Shown here in pieces: positions 43,459-51,836 of a stretch of 64,000 nt of DNA. The translations under genes were made by a program, and so were the position numbers. Within the stretch, counting starts at the first letter, position 1, and the number at the start of each line of letters is the position of its first letter. The notes below the pieces were generated by a model. The model had not been told where the DNA came from. It worked only from the letters and a program-made list of their open reading frames with translations, and did no database searches. The DNA comes from Cellvibrionaceae bacterium AOL6 (GTDB taxonomy: Bacteria > Pseudomonadota > Gammaproteobacteria > Pseudomonadales > Cellvibrionaceae), in NCBI GenBank assembly GCA_003265435.1, contig NOXC01000006.1:1-64000 (forward strand), given 5' to 3'.

Positions 43459-44962
43459 GTGGATAGACCCAGCACCCTGGTAATCGTGGGCGGCGGTACG
43501 GCCGGATGGATGGCCGCCAATATCGTCCTGCATGCTTTACCGCATTTAAACGTCAGCCTGATCGAAAGCAGTCACATCGGTACGATCGGCGTCGGCGAAG
43601 GCTCGACCCCCTTCTTAAAGCAGTTTTTTCGGCGGCTGAATATCGCCGACCACGAGTGGATGCCCCAGTGTCACGCGAGCTACAAGGCGGGCATACGCTT
43701 TCCCGGCTGGCGCGGTGCAAAGGCTCGGGAAAAAGGCGAACCCGACAGTTATTTTCATCCCTTTTTCTCCGTGCTCGACACCCCATCGGCAAACGCATTT
43801 TTCGCCCAGGTCGCTCAACGACAACAGGGCCAGCACGGCGACACCCACCCTGATCACTATTTCCTCGCCAATGAAATCGCGCTGCAGCAACGCGCGCCCC
43901 TCTATCATGGTCCAGAGCGCGAGGATATGGATTACGGCTACCACTTTGATGCCGGACTGCTGGCGGAGTTTTTTAAAACAAAGGGCATTGCAGCAGGGCT
44001 TAACGCACATCACCGACACGGTACTCGGCTGCGAATGCAACGCCGAGGGCGATATTGCGGCGCTGACGCTGCAGACGCGCGGTCGCTACGCGGCGGATTT
44101 TTACATTGATTGCAGCGGCTTTCGCGCCCTGTTGATTGAGCAGGGCTTGAAGATCCCCTTTATCGAATTCGGCGAAAACCTGTTCAATGATGCCGCTGTG
44201 GCCATAGGCAGCCTACGCCCCACCGACGCGCCGATTCAGGCGGAAACCGTGTCACAGGCCATGAGTGCTGGCTGGGCCTGGGCGATCCCCCTGCAACACC
44301 GAATCGGCAATGGCTACGTCTACAGCCGCGCGCACCTGAGCGCCGAGCAAGCCGAGCGTGAATTGCGTGAGCACCTCGGACCTCAAGCGGAGACCCTGCC
44401 CGCGCGTCATCTCAACATGCGCATCGGTCGACGCACGCGCCACTGGCACCGGAACTGTCTGGCCGTGGGCTTGTCTCAAGGCTTTATCGAACCGCTCGAG
44501 GCGACGGCTTTGATGCTGGTGCAACTGACTTTAGTGCAATTTGTCACCGAGCTGAGCCAGCACGGCAACGCCCCCGACGCGCAAGACCGATGTAATCAAG
44601 AAGTGAACCGGATGTTCGATGGGGTGAGGGACTATATCGTCGCTCACTACAAACTGAATGGCCGAAGCGACTCGGATTATTGGATCGACGCGCGCGAGCA
44701 CGCGCCGGTGTCCGACACACTCGGCGCGTTAATGGAGGCGTGGGACAGCGGTCAATTTGAAGACGCGCTGCAACGCTATAGCCCGAGCCTGGCCTATCTG
44801 AGGCCATCCTGGTATGTGCTGTTCAGTGGCATGGGCCGCTTCTCCGAACACGCCGGTGCCTTGCGAACGCCAACCCGGCACCCGGAACGGACCCAATTCG
44901 TGCAACAGCACTACCCGGACCATCTGAGCGCATTGCGGCAGATGACAGCGCAATCGCCTTAG
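43459..44962 (+). pseudogene. Tryptophan-halogenase-like flavoprotein gene with a frameshift
   Basis: The frame from the GTG at 43459 starts with the FAD motif VIVGGGTAGWMAA, then GVGEGSTPFLKQFF and SYKAGIRFPGW, which includes the conserved Lys. It runs on to a false end at 44109. The true continuation (THITDTVLGCECN..., FYIDCSGFRALL, then GWAWAIPLQHR with the W-x-W-x-I-P halogenase motif) lies in the next frame to 44962. The frame changes near 44000, at CTTAACGCAC, consistent with one extra base. All domains are otherwise present, so it is either a recent mutation or a sequence error. If functional it would halogenate or oxidise an unknown substrate. Confidence 0.8.
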
Positions 44963-45066
44963 AACCCAACGTGCACCAAATTGCGGAAAAAACGCTGTAG
45001 GATGCATTAAAACGTCACACGCCAGGCCGCTGACCGCATACATTCGAATAAAGGTGACATAAAAGT

Positions 45067-45116
45067 TTGACAACGTTGTCACAACTCCTTAACGTAAGCA
45101 TCATGACAACGTTGTC
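45067..45116 (+). promoter_or_regulatory. Promoter and double NagR operator of the nagK transcript
   Basis: TTGACA (45067-45072) and TAACGT (45090-45095) are spaced 17 bases apart. GACAACGTTGTC occurs at 45069-45080 and 45105-45116, giving the same arrangement as at the TonB receptor (sites 34-36 bases apart, one over the -35 box, one after the -10). It lies about 130 bases upstream of nagK. Confidence 0.85.
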
Positions 45117-45242
45117 AAAAGGCATTTATTCGCCTAGAATGGCATTACAGTCATCAATGAGTAAACTTTGACCGAACAGGGTAACGATCAGCCTTCTGTA
45201 TTGTTTCACTGGATAAAGAAAAAGATGATAAGAGGTTCGAAC

Positions 45243-46160
45243 ATGGCTGATCAGCCAAGCAAGGAACAAGTGTATTTTCTCGGCGTCGATGGCGGTGGCA
45301 CAAAGTGTCGCGCGGTTCTCGTCGGCGCGAATCAAGCGGTACTCGGCACGGGCGAGGGTGGCCCATCGAACCCCTATCACGGCGTCGCACGTGCAATGGA
45401 ATCGATTTCCAACGCCATTCAACACGCGCTGAAAGACGCGGGCTTAGCACCAGAAGACACCCATCGTCTGGTTGTGGGGCTGGGCCTAGCGGGCGTGAAT
45501 GTGCCCAGCGTGTTCAAAACCGTGGAACAGTGGGACTTCCCTTATCTCGCGACCTACCTGACAACCGATTTACACATCGCTTGTATCGGCGCTCACGAAA
45601 GCGCGGATGGCGCCGTCATGGTTGCGGGCACCGGTTCCTGCGGGTTCGCACACGTCAACGGCGAATCATTGATTGTTGGCGCACACGGTTTCCCCTGTGG
45701 TGATAAAGGCAGCGGCGCCTGGCTCGGCCTCTCTGCCGTACAAGCCGTGCTGCTGGCGGACGACACGCTCGGCCCAAGCACCATTCTGACTGAATTAATC
45801 TGCGAACAACTCCAAGCACGCAACGGCATCATGATCGTCGAGCGCTTGAGTGGCGCGAAGCAAAGTGACTACGCGCGCCTTGCCCCACTCGTTTTCCATG
45901 CGGCACAAAGTGGCGACGCCGTCGCCACGGCGATATTGAAAGAAGGTGCAGAATACCTGGATAACGTAGCGAGAAAACTGTGGGCTCGAAACCCCGGACG
46001 CATGGCCATGATCGGCGGCGTCGCCCACAAAATGACCGAGTGGATGGATGCCGATCTGGTGACGCGATTGTCGGCACCACTGCAGCAGCCAGAATATGGC
46101 GCGGTGTTGTTTGCCCAAAACGCTTACGCGCAGCAACAGCGCACGGCGAAGGAAGCTTAA
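45243..46160 (+). CDS. nagK: N-acetylglucosamine kinase (BadF/BadG ATPase family)
   Basis: The 305-aa kinase carries the ATPase signatures FLGVDGGGTKCRAVLVG (phosphate 1), a TTDLHIACIGAH segment, MVAGTGSCGF (phosphate 2) and MIGGVAHKM (adenosine). This is the BadF/BadG/BcrA family used by Cellvibrionales, Shewanella and Xanthomonas for GlcNAc phosphorylation. Product GlcNAc-6-P would feed nagA. The ATG at 45243 is chosen over an upstream start because it has AAGAGG nearby and begins the conserved fold. Two NagR sites precede the gene, and the next ORF begins 2 bases after its stop. Confidence 0.88.
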   Translation: MADQPSKEQVYFLGVDGGGTKCRAVLVGANQAVLGTGEGGPSNPYHGVARAMESISNAIQHALKDAGLAPEDTHRLVVGLGLAGVNVPSVFKTVEQWDFPYLATYLTTDLHIACIGAHESADGAVMVAGTGSCGFAHVNGESLIVGAHGFPCGDKGSGAWLGLSAVQAVLLADDTLGPSTILTELICEQLQARNGIMIVERLSGAKQSDYARLAPLVFHAAQSGDAVATAILKEGAEYLDNVARKLWARNPGRMAMIGGVAHKMTEWMDADLVTRLSAPLQQPEYGAVLFAQNAYAQQQRTAKEA

Positions 46161-46162
46161 GC

Positions 46163-46603
46163 ATGTTCAGGCCAGCCATTGGATTATTGCTGAGCCTGAG
46201 CGGATTGCCCGTGATGGCAATGACCGTTGATGAGAAGAGCGTGACCTTTGCCGGCGGCGCTGTCGCCGGCATTTTTTGGCACAGCCCTGCTAACGACAAC
46301 AGCCACTTTCGCCACAGTGCACAGAAAGCGGCCATGCTCAGCGAACGGCTGGGCGACACCGACCTCGGTGAACACGATTTTATTTACCCGGATGCCATGC
46401 TATTTGAGGCACCCAAGTTTGCGCATTTCCCGTCGCTTGAACATCCAAGCGCATCGTTAGACGACGATATGCCGAAGCTAGACACAAACGGAATCACACA
46501 GGCTCAGCCCGCAGTATCGGCTGACAATAATAACCAAACGGCCAGCAGGCTTACTGCGGGCTCTCGCAAACCGTCCTTCCTGGATACCCTTCGCATCCAG
46601 TAA
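46163..46603 (+). CDS. Small exported protein inside the nag operon, function unknown
   Basis: The 146-aa product has a signal peptide (MFRPAIGLLLSLSGLPVMA, cleavage near VMA-MT). It then has a short glycine-rich stretch VTFAGGAVAGIFW and a polar tail with several His. No family is recognised. It starts 2 bases after the nagK stop codon and ends 14 bases before nagP, so it is almost certainly cotranscribed with GlcNAc kinase and transporter. A periplasmic or membrane-associated accessory role in GlcNAc uptake is a guess from context only. Confidence 0.65.
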   Translation: MFRPAIGLLLSLSGLPVMAMTVDEKSVTFAGGAVAGIFWHSPANDNSHFRHSAQKAAMLSERLGDTDLGEHDFIYPDAMLFEAPKFAHFPSLEHPSASLDDDMPKLDTNGITQAQPAVSADNNNQTASRLTAGSRKPSFLDTLRIQ

Positions 46604-46617
46604 TACGAGGTACACGC

Positions 46618-47960
46618 ATGCACACAGTTTCTTCCTCCAAAAGCACCTTGGTCCCGATGTTAATCATCGGGACACTTTTTTTGTTTTTGGTTTTGTGACC
46701 TGGCTGAATGGCTCACTGATTCCCTTTTTGAAAATCGTTTGTGAACTCAACGAATTCCAAGCGCTTTTTGTGACCTTTGCGTTTTACATTGCCTACACCT
46801 TTATGGCCCTGCCCGCTGCTGCCGTGCTCAAACGCACCGGCTACAAACTCGGAATGGTATTGGGCCTGGGCGTGATGGCTGTCGGTTCCTTGATCTTTAT
46901 TCCGGCGGCCCAGCTTCAACACTATGCAGTATTTCTTATTGCGTTATTTATCCTTGGCACAGGCCTGACCTTGCTGCAAACCGCCGCCAATCCCTACATC
47001 GTGTGTATTGGTCCTCGCGAAAGTGCTGCCATGCGCATTTCCATCATGGGCCTGATTAACAAAGGCGCCGGTGTGGTTGTGCCCGTCGTGTTCACTGCAA
47101 TGATTCTCACAGGCATGGATCAGTTTGAGCCCGATGTGCTTTCTGCATTGAGTGCCGCCGAGCGCGAAGCGCGACTTGCCGAACTGAGCGGTCGACTTGT
47201 CATGCCGTATATTTATATGGCCGTGGTACTGGTGGCGCTGGCCATATTTGTGCAATTGTCCGCATTGGCTGAACTGCAATTCGAAGACGATTCAGAAGAA
47301 AAAGCCGATGACGCGATGGGTATCTTACATTTCCCTCATGTCATTCTTGGTGCGATCGGCCTGTTCGCTTACGTGGGCGTAGAAGTGATTGCTGGAGACA
47401 CCATCGGGCTTTATGGCCAAGGTCTCGGAGTCAAGCACTTCGGCTCACTGACCTCCTACACGATGGTCTTTATGGTAATTGGCTATCTGGTCGGCGTGCT
47501 TGCAATTCCGCGCTACCTCTCTCAGGAAAAAGCGCTGCTGGGCTCCGCCATACTCGGCCTGATTTTTACGGCCCTGGTTATGACGGGCTCGAGCGAAAGC
47601 ACCATGGTCGCGGACATCTTGATTGGCTGGATGGGTATTCCTGTGGTTCCCGACACGGTCATGTTCCTCGCGCTCCTCGGCTTAGCCAACGCACTCGTGT
47701 GGCCAGCAATCTGGCCTCTGGCGCTGGCCAATCTCGGCAAATATACCGCTACAGGCTCGGCGCTGTTAATTATGGGTATTGCCGGCGGCGCGTTGATTCC
47801 TCTGGCTTACGGTCACTTTGCTGAAGGCGGCAGTGCCCAACACGCGTACTGGGTGTTGGTGCCGTGCTATGCGTATATCTTCTTTTATGCGATCAAGGGC
47901 CACAAGGTTAAGCAATGGCCAGGTGTTCGCAGCGAAAAAGCGGAGCACAGCACGCTGTAA
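46618..47960 (+). pseudogene. nagP: N-acetylglucosamine permease (MFS, NagP/FucP type) with a frameshift in a T run
   Basis: The ATG at 46618 opens the normal NagP N-terminus, MHTVSSSKSTLVPMLIIGTLF. The next codons fall in another frame after a run of seven T (46676-46682). With eight T the reading would continue FVFGFVTWLNGSLIPFLK, as in other NagP proteins, into the long frame to 47960. That part holds twelve-span MFS features (FYIAYTFMALPAAAVLKRTGYK, TLLQTAANPYI, ANALVWPAIWPLAL). So the gene is broken by one base at the homopolymer, or is a sequence error, or is subject to slippage. It would import GlcNAc across the inner membrane. Confidence 0.85.
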
Positions 47961-47980
47961 TGCGGCTTACGCTGAGTACA

Positions 47981-48249
47981 CTAGGGCCTGTTGACACTCA
48001 TTTCATGCGCTCTGTTGCCATCAAAATTTCTCTATCAAGGCGTGCGGAGTGCCGTTTAGTTACTCTAAACAAACGACAAACAACGCAGAGAGAGGGATTT
48101 TGATGGCAACCCGAAGGGCTGGGCCTGTATTTCCACCCTGCTGCGTTGCTTTTCACTCATTTAGCTCGCTAAACCACCGTTCAAAGCGCCTTGCAGTCTG
48201 GAAATACAGACCCAGCAGAGCGTATGAAATGAGTGTCAACAGGCCCTAG
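47981..48249. repeat. MITE-like element with 32-bp terminal inverted repeats
   Basis: The 269-bp element begins CTAGGGCCTGTTGACACTCA and ends with the reverse complement, so terminal inverted repeats of about 32 bp differ by one base (ATGCGCTCTG against ATACGCTCTG). Two more inverted repeats are nested inside: GCCATCAAAATTTCTCT with AGGGATTTTGATGGC, and CTGGGCCTGTATTTCCA with TGGAAATACAGACCCAG. It encodes no protein. CTAG, or TA, at both edges may be the target duplication. It sits between nagP and nagX. Confidence 0.8.
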
Positions 48250-48300
48250 GCAGAGCGCGACGCGACTCTGCCGTTTTTTTTACATGGAGGAATAATAACA

Positions 48301-49383
48301 ATGCCCGCCTCACTTCCCCGATACCGAGCGCTCGACTTATTTCGCGGTGCGACGCTCGCTGCGATGATTCTGGTCAATAATCCAGGCTCTTGGTCCCATG
48401 TGTACGCCCCCTTATTGCACGCGAGCTGGCACGGCCTCACCCCCACGGATCTGATTTTTCCGTTTTTCCTATTTATTGTTGGGTCTGCGCTCTGGTTTGC
48501 CCGACGCTCTCTGACTGCGCTCAGCACCGCCGCCAGAACTCAGAAAATTTTGCGTCGAACCCTCTTGCTCTTTGTAATCGGGCTGACGCTGAACGCCTAC
48601 CCGTTCGTCGGTGCACTGGAGGACCTACGCTATTTTGGCGTGTTGCAGCGCATTGCGCTGTGTTACGGCGCGGCCGCAGTAATCTGCTTTCTTCCTGAGC
48701 TCGGGCGCTATGTGGTCTACGCTTGCCTGCTCTTTTTCTACAGTGTTCTTTTTTGTTTTTTCCCCGACGCCTATTCGCTTGAGCACAATCCCGTTCGCCT
48801 GCTGGATATGCAGATCTTTGGTGCGGCGCATTTGTATCAAGGCACCGGCGCCGCCTTTGACCCTGAAGGTCTACTCAGTACGCTGCCTGCGATCGTCACT
48901 ACCATGGCGGGCTTTGAAGTCACCCAGGCTTTAATGCAGAAAAAGGAAGAGTCGAAAAAACGCCGCGATCTGTGTGCCGCCGGGGTCGTGCTGATTGCCG
49001 CCGGGTACGCTCTGGCCATGCTGATCCCGATCAATAAGCAACTGTGGACGGCAAGTTACACGCTCGCGTCCGCCGGTTTCGCGATACTCATGTTGATGCT
49101 AATGGTGTTTGCCGAACCACAAGCGTGGTTTAAACCGGTCGCGCGTTTTTTTGAGCCGTTTGGGCTGAATCCATTATTTATTTACGTGTTGTCGTGGGTC
49201 TGGATGGTGATGTACTGGTACATTCCCGTGGGCGATGTTTCTCTATACACAGCGTTTTTTCAAAGCCTCGACGCGTTCCTTCCCGCAAAACTGGCGTCTC
49301 TGGTTTTTGCCCTAGGCCATGTAATGCTGTTCTGGTTCATCGCCCTGTGGATGCAACGCAAGCAGATCGTGATCAAACTGTAG
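48301..49383 (+). CDS. nagX: NagX-type integral membrane protein (DUF5009, HGSNAT-like)
   Basis: The 360-aa protein opens RYRALDLFRGATLAAMILVNNPGSWSHVYAPLLHA. The conserved HASWHGLTPTDLIFPFFLFIVG follows, and some ten membrane segments. This is the NagX family, distantly related to heparan-alpha-glucosaminide N-acetyltransferase, and is common in nag loci of Alteromonadales, Cellvibrionales and Xanthomonas. Its exact activity is not settled; acetyl transfer on GlcNAc or glucosamine at the inner membrane is proposed. It probably belonged to the nagK-nagP transcript; the MITE-like element at 47981-48249 now separates them. GGAGGAATAA precedes the ATG. Confidence 0.88.
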   Translation: MPASLPRYRALDLFRGATLAAMILVNNPGSWSHVYAPLLHASWHGLTPTDLIFPFFLFIVGSALWFARRSLTALSTAARTQKILRRTLLLFVIGLTLNAYPFVGALEDLRYFGVLQRIALCYGAAAVICFLPELGRYVVYACLLFFYSVLFCFFPDAYSLEHNPVRLLDMQIFGAAHLYQGTGAAFDPEGLLSTLPAIVTTMAGFEVTQALMQKKEESKKRRDLCAAGVVLIAAGYALAMLIPINKQLWTASYTLASAGFAILMLMLMVFAEPQAWFKPVARFFEPFGLNPLFIYVLSWVWMVMYWYIPVGDVSLYTAFFQSLDAFLPAKLASLVFALGHVMLFWFIALWMQRKQIVIKL

Positions 49384-49395
49384 AAGGCCGTAGGC

Positions 49396-49465
49396 GGATG
49401 CACAGCCAATGAGCGGTGCATCCGTATAAGCGTAGGAAAAAGAAGGCCAAAGTGAATTGGCCTTC
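49396..49465 (-). terminator. Terminator between nagX and nagA
   Basis: Two hairpins lie between the convergent genes: GGATGCAC...GTGCATCC (49396-49423), and GAAGGCCAA...TTGGCCTTC (49442-49465). On the minus strand the second is followed by TTTTTCC, so it ends the nagB-nagA transcript. On the plus strand no T run follows it. Confidence 0.65.
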
Positions 49466-49492
49466 GATCAAGATGCGATAAAGAGATGGGGT

Positions 49493-50653
49493 TTAGAGTG
49501 TTTGTCGCTCGCCATCAATCCACATATCCGCAACATGCAGATCGTGGTCGAGGGTGATTAGATTCGCGCGTTTGCCTACCGTGATGCTGCCAAATTCATG
49601 GTCAAGATCCATCATCGCAGCCGGATACAAACTGGCCATGCGGATGGCTTCAGCCAGCGAAACACCTAGTTGTTCCACGGTATTTTTTACCGCGGTGATC
49701 ATGTCGAGGTCCGAGCCCGCCAGCGTGCCCGAGGCGGTTGCGCAACGGCCGTTTTCGGCGATGATCATTTCACCGTTCAGTTCAAAGCGTTTGTCTTTCA
49801 TACCCACCGTCGGCATCGCGTCCGTCACCAGCACTATTTTTCCGCGTGGTTTGGATTTCAGGGCAACGCGTAAAGACGCTTCATGCACGTGGTAGCCATC
49901 GACGATAACACCACACCAACTGTGACGATCTTCAAGCGCCGCGCCGACGCATCCGGGTTCGCGGCTTGTCATGGGCGACATAGCGTTAAATAAATGCGTG
50001 AAGCTGCTCAGGCCATTATCGAGCGCAAGCCGTATATCGTCGTAAGACCCCGCCGTGTGCCCCGCCGCAATCACCACTCCGGCATCGGCTAACGCCCGTA
50101 TCGTACAGACGTCGGTGCGCTCGGGCGCGAGCGTGACCAGGGTTTTACCCTGATCCAGAGAGCAGAGCAGTGCGAGTGCGCGCTCATCAATGCGGCGAAA
50201 TTTGGCTTCGTTGTGCACCCCTTTGCGTTCGGGGTTGAGAAAGGGCCCCTCAAGATGCACACCCACCACGCCGGGCACATTGGCAGCGATGGCTTCACGA
50301 GTAGCTGCAATCGCGGCTTCCATCACCTCAAGATCATCACTGATCAAGGTCGGCAACATCGTTGTTGTGCCATAGGGGCGATGAGCCTTTGCAATGGCCG
50401 CAAGACTGTCGACTGTCGGCGCATCGTTCAGCAGCACACCGCCGCCGCCGTTCACCTGAGTATCAAAAAAGCCCGGAACCAACTTGCGCCCTTTCAAATT
50501 CACCCGCGCTGACACCGATGCAGGCAAGGCATGCTCGTCGACGATCGCCGCGATGCGACCGCCTTCGATAATCACGGCTAGGCCTGTAAGCCATTCCTGT
50601 TCTGCCTCAGGTGTATCGGCTAGCAGAACGGCATTGATCAGCGCGCATTGCAT
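49493..50653 (-). CDS. nagA: N-acetylglucosamine-6-phosphate deacetylase
   Basis: The 386-aa amidohydrolase converts GlcNAc-6-P to glucosamine-6-P and acetate. Visible landmarks are the VPGFFDTQVNGGGGV metal/active-site strand, GVHLEGPFLNPERKGVH with its Glu, two His in AAGHTAGSYDDI and SSFTHLFNAMSP, and the catalytic Asp in LVTDAMPTVG. The start codon overlaps the stop codon of the upstream SIS-domain gene by one base (TAATG), so the two are translationally coupled. The order nagB-II then nagA under one NagR operator fits GlcNAc breakdown. Confidence 0.95.
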   Translation of the reverse strand: MQCALINAVLLADTPEAEQEWLTGLAVIIEGGRIAAIVDEHALPASVSARVNLKGRKLVPGFFDTQVNGGGGVLLNDAPTVDSLAAIAKAHRPYGTTTMLPTLISDDLEVMEAAIAATREAIAANVPGVVGVHLEGPFLNPERKGVHNEAKFRRIDERALALLCSLDQGKTLVTLAPERTDVCTIRALADAGVVIAAGHTAGSYDDIRLALDNGLSSFTHLFNAMSPMTSREPGCVGAALEDRHSWCGVIVDGYHVHEASLRVALKSKPRGKIVLVTDAMPTVGMKDKRFELNGEMIIAENGRCATASGTLAGSDLDMITAVKNTVEQLGVSLAEAIRMASLYPAAMMDLDHEFGSITVGKRANLITLDHDLHVADMWIDGERQTL

Positions 50654-51708
50654 TAGACGGTCTCCGTCACTTTATTCAGATGAGGTGGGGTGTCCGGGTT
50701 GTGACCTCGCGCCACACTGAGTCCATTCACCATGCGGTAAAAACTTTGTACGGCCAGGATAGGTGCGGTGATCGGGTTAGCATCCGCGACCACGGGCAGA
50801 TTTCCCGGCTCACTTTGAGAAGCATAAAGTACCACGGCACCGCGAGCGCGATATTCTTTTACAAGCTCGTCCATGGCAGCGCGGGTGTCGTCTTCCTGGG
50901 CGATGGCCAGGACGGGAAAACCTTCGTTAACGATGGCCATGGGGCCGTGCTTCACCTCGGCGGCGCTGAAACCTTCGGCGTGAAGTCCGCAGGTTTCCTT
51001 GAATTTTAATGCCGCCTCAAGCGCAATACCGAAACCCAGACCGCGACCAATGACAAACAAGTTGCGCGCATCTTTCAGTGCGCTGACGCCCGCGTCTGTC
51101 CAATCCAGCTCCCATGCTTGCGCAAGTTGTGCAGACAGTTCATTACGCGCGGTCAACAGCGCATCACGACCGCTCCATTCACTGACGAGGTGCAGCAGGC
51201 CACTGAGCGTCGCGATATACGACTTGGTTGCGGCAACACTGTTTTCTTTGCCTGCGCGCAGAGGAAGTACGATGTCGACCAGCTCCGCCAACGGCGAGTC
51301 CTCGACATTGACCAGTGCCAGGGTCAGCGCGCCCGCTTCCTTGGCCTGACGGACACTGGCCAGCAGGTCTGGGCTGGCGCCGGATTGTGAGATCGCGATG
51401 TACAGCGCGCGATCCAGCTTCTGAGGCACCTGATAAACTGAACTGACAGAAGGCGCGGCCGAGGCGACGACGAGGCCGAGCTGTGTTTCGATCAAGTATT
51501 TGCCGTACATCGCAGCGTGATCCGAACTGCCCCGCGCCATGGTCACCACGACCTGAGGATCGAACTCGCGAATGCGCGCGACGGCCTCCTGCACACGCTC
51601 CGCGTTGGCGTCAAACTGACGCGCGACGACAGCGGAGGCTTCAGCCGCTTCGTTGTGCATGAGTGTGGACTCTGGCTGAATGGGAGCTTGGGAAGTATTC
51701 GCAGACAT
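50653..51708 (-). CDS. nagB-II: Glucosamine-6-phosphate deaminase, SIS-domain type (NagB-II)
   Basis: The 351-aa protein has two SIS domains like the isomerase half of GlmS, without the glutaminase half, so it most likely runs in the deaminating direction. Glucosamine-6-P would become fructose-6-P and ammonia. Landmarks are TMARGSSDHAAMYGKYLIE, YIAISQSGASPDLLASVRQAK and ENSVAATKSYIATL (SIS 1), then VIGRGLGFGIALEAALKFKETCGLHAEGFSAAEVKHGP (SIS 2). It is the first gene of the minus-strand nagB-nagA operon and has a NagR operator about 66 bases before its start. This type replaces classic NagB in many marine gammaproteobacteria. Confidence 0.92.
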   Translation of the reverse strand: MSANTSQAPIQPESTLMHNEAAEASAVVARQFDANAERVQEAVARIREFDPQVVVTMARGSSDHAAMYGKYLIETQLGLVVASAAPSVSSVYQVPQKLDRALYIAISQSGASPDLLASVRQAKEAGALTLALVNVEDSPLAELVDIVLPLRAGKENSVAATKSYIATLSGLLHLVSEWSGRDALLTARNELSAQLAQAWELDWTDAGVSALKDARNLFVIGRGLGFGIALEAALKFKETCGLHAEGFSAAEVKHGPMAIVNEGFPVLAIAQEDDTRAAMDELVKEYRARGAVVLYASQSEPGNLPVVADANPITAPILAVQSFYRMVNGLSVARGHNPDTPPHLNKVTETV

Positions 51709-51773
51709 GTTACCTCAACTTGATCGCGCGGCGATTCATTAACTGTGTGATGCGATGTCAGGCTTAGCGCCAT

Positions 51774-51785
51774 GACAACGTTGTC
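51774..51785 (-). promoter_or_regulatory. NagR operator of the nagB-II/nagA operon
   Basis: A single perfect GACAACGTTGTC lies 66 bases before nagB-II and 51 bases past the nagR stop codon. It matches the four sites at the receptor and nagK promoters. No second copy was seen here. Confidence 0.8.
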
Positions 51786-51836
51786 ATTTAACGACACATT
51801 ATTGGGCAATTCGGGAATTTGTCAACCATTGTTGCA

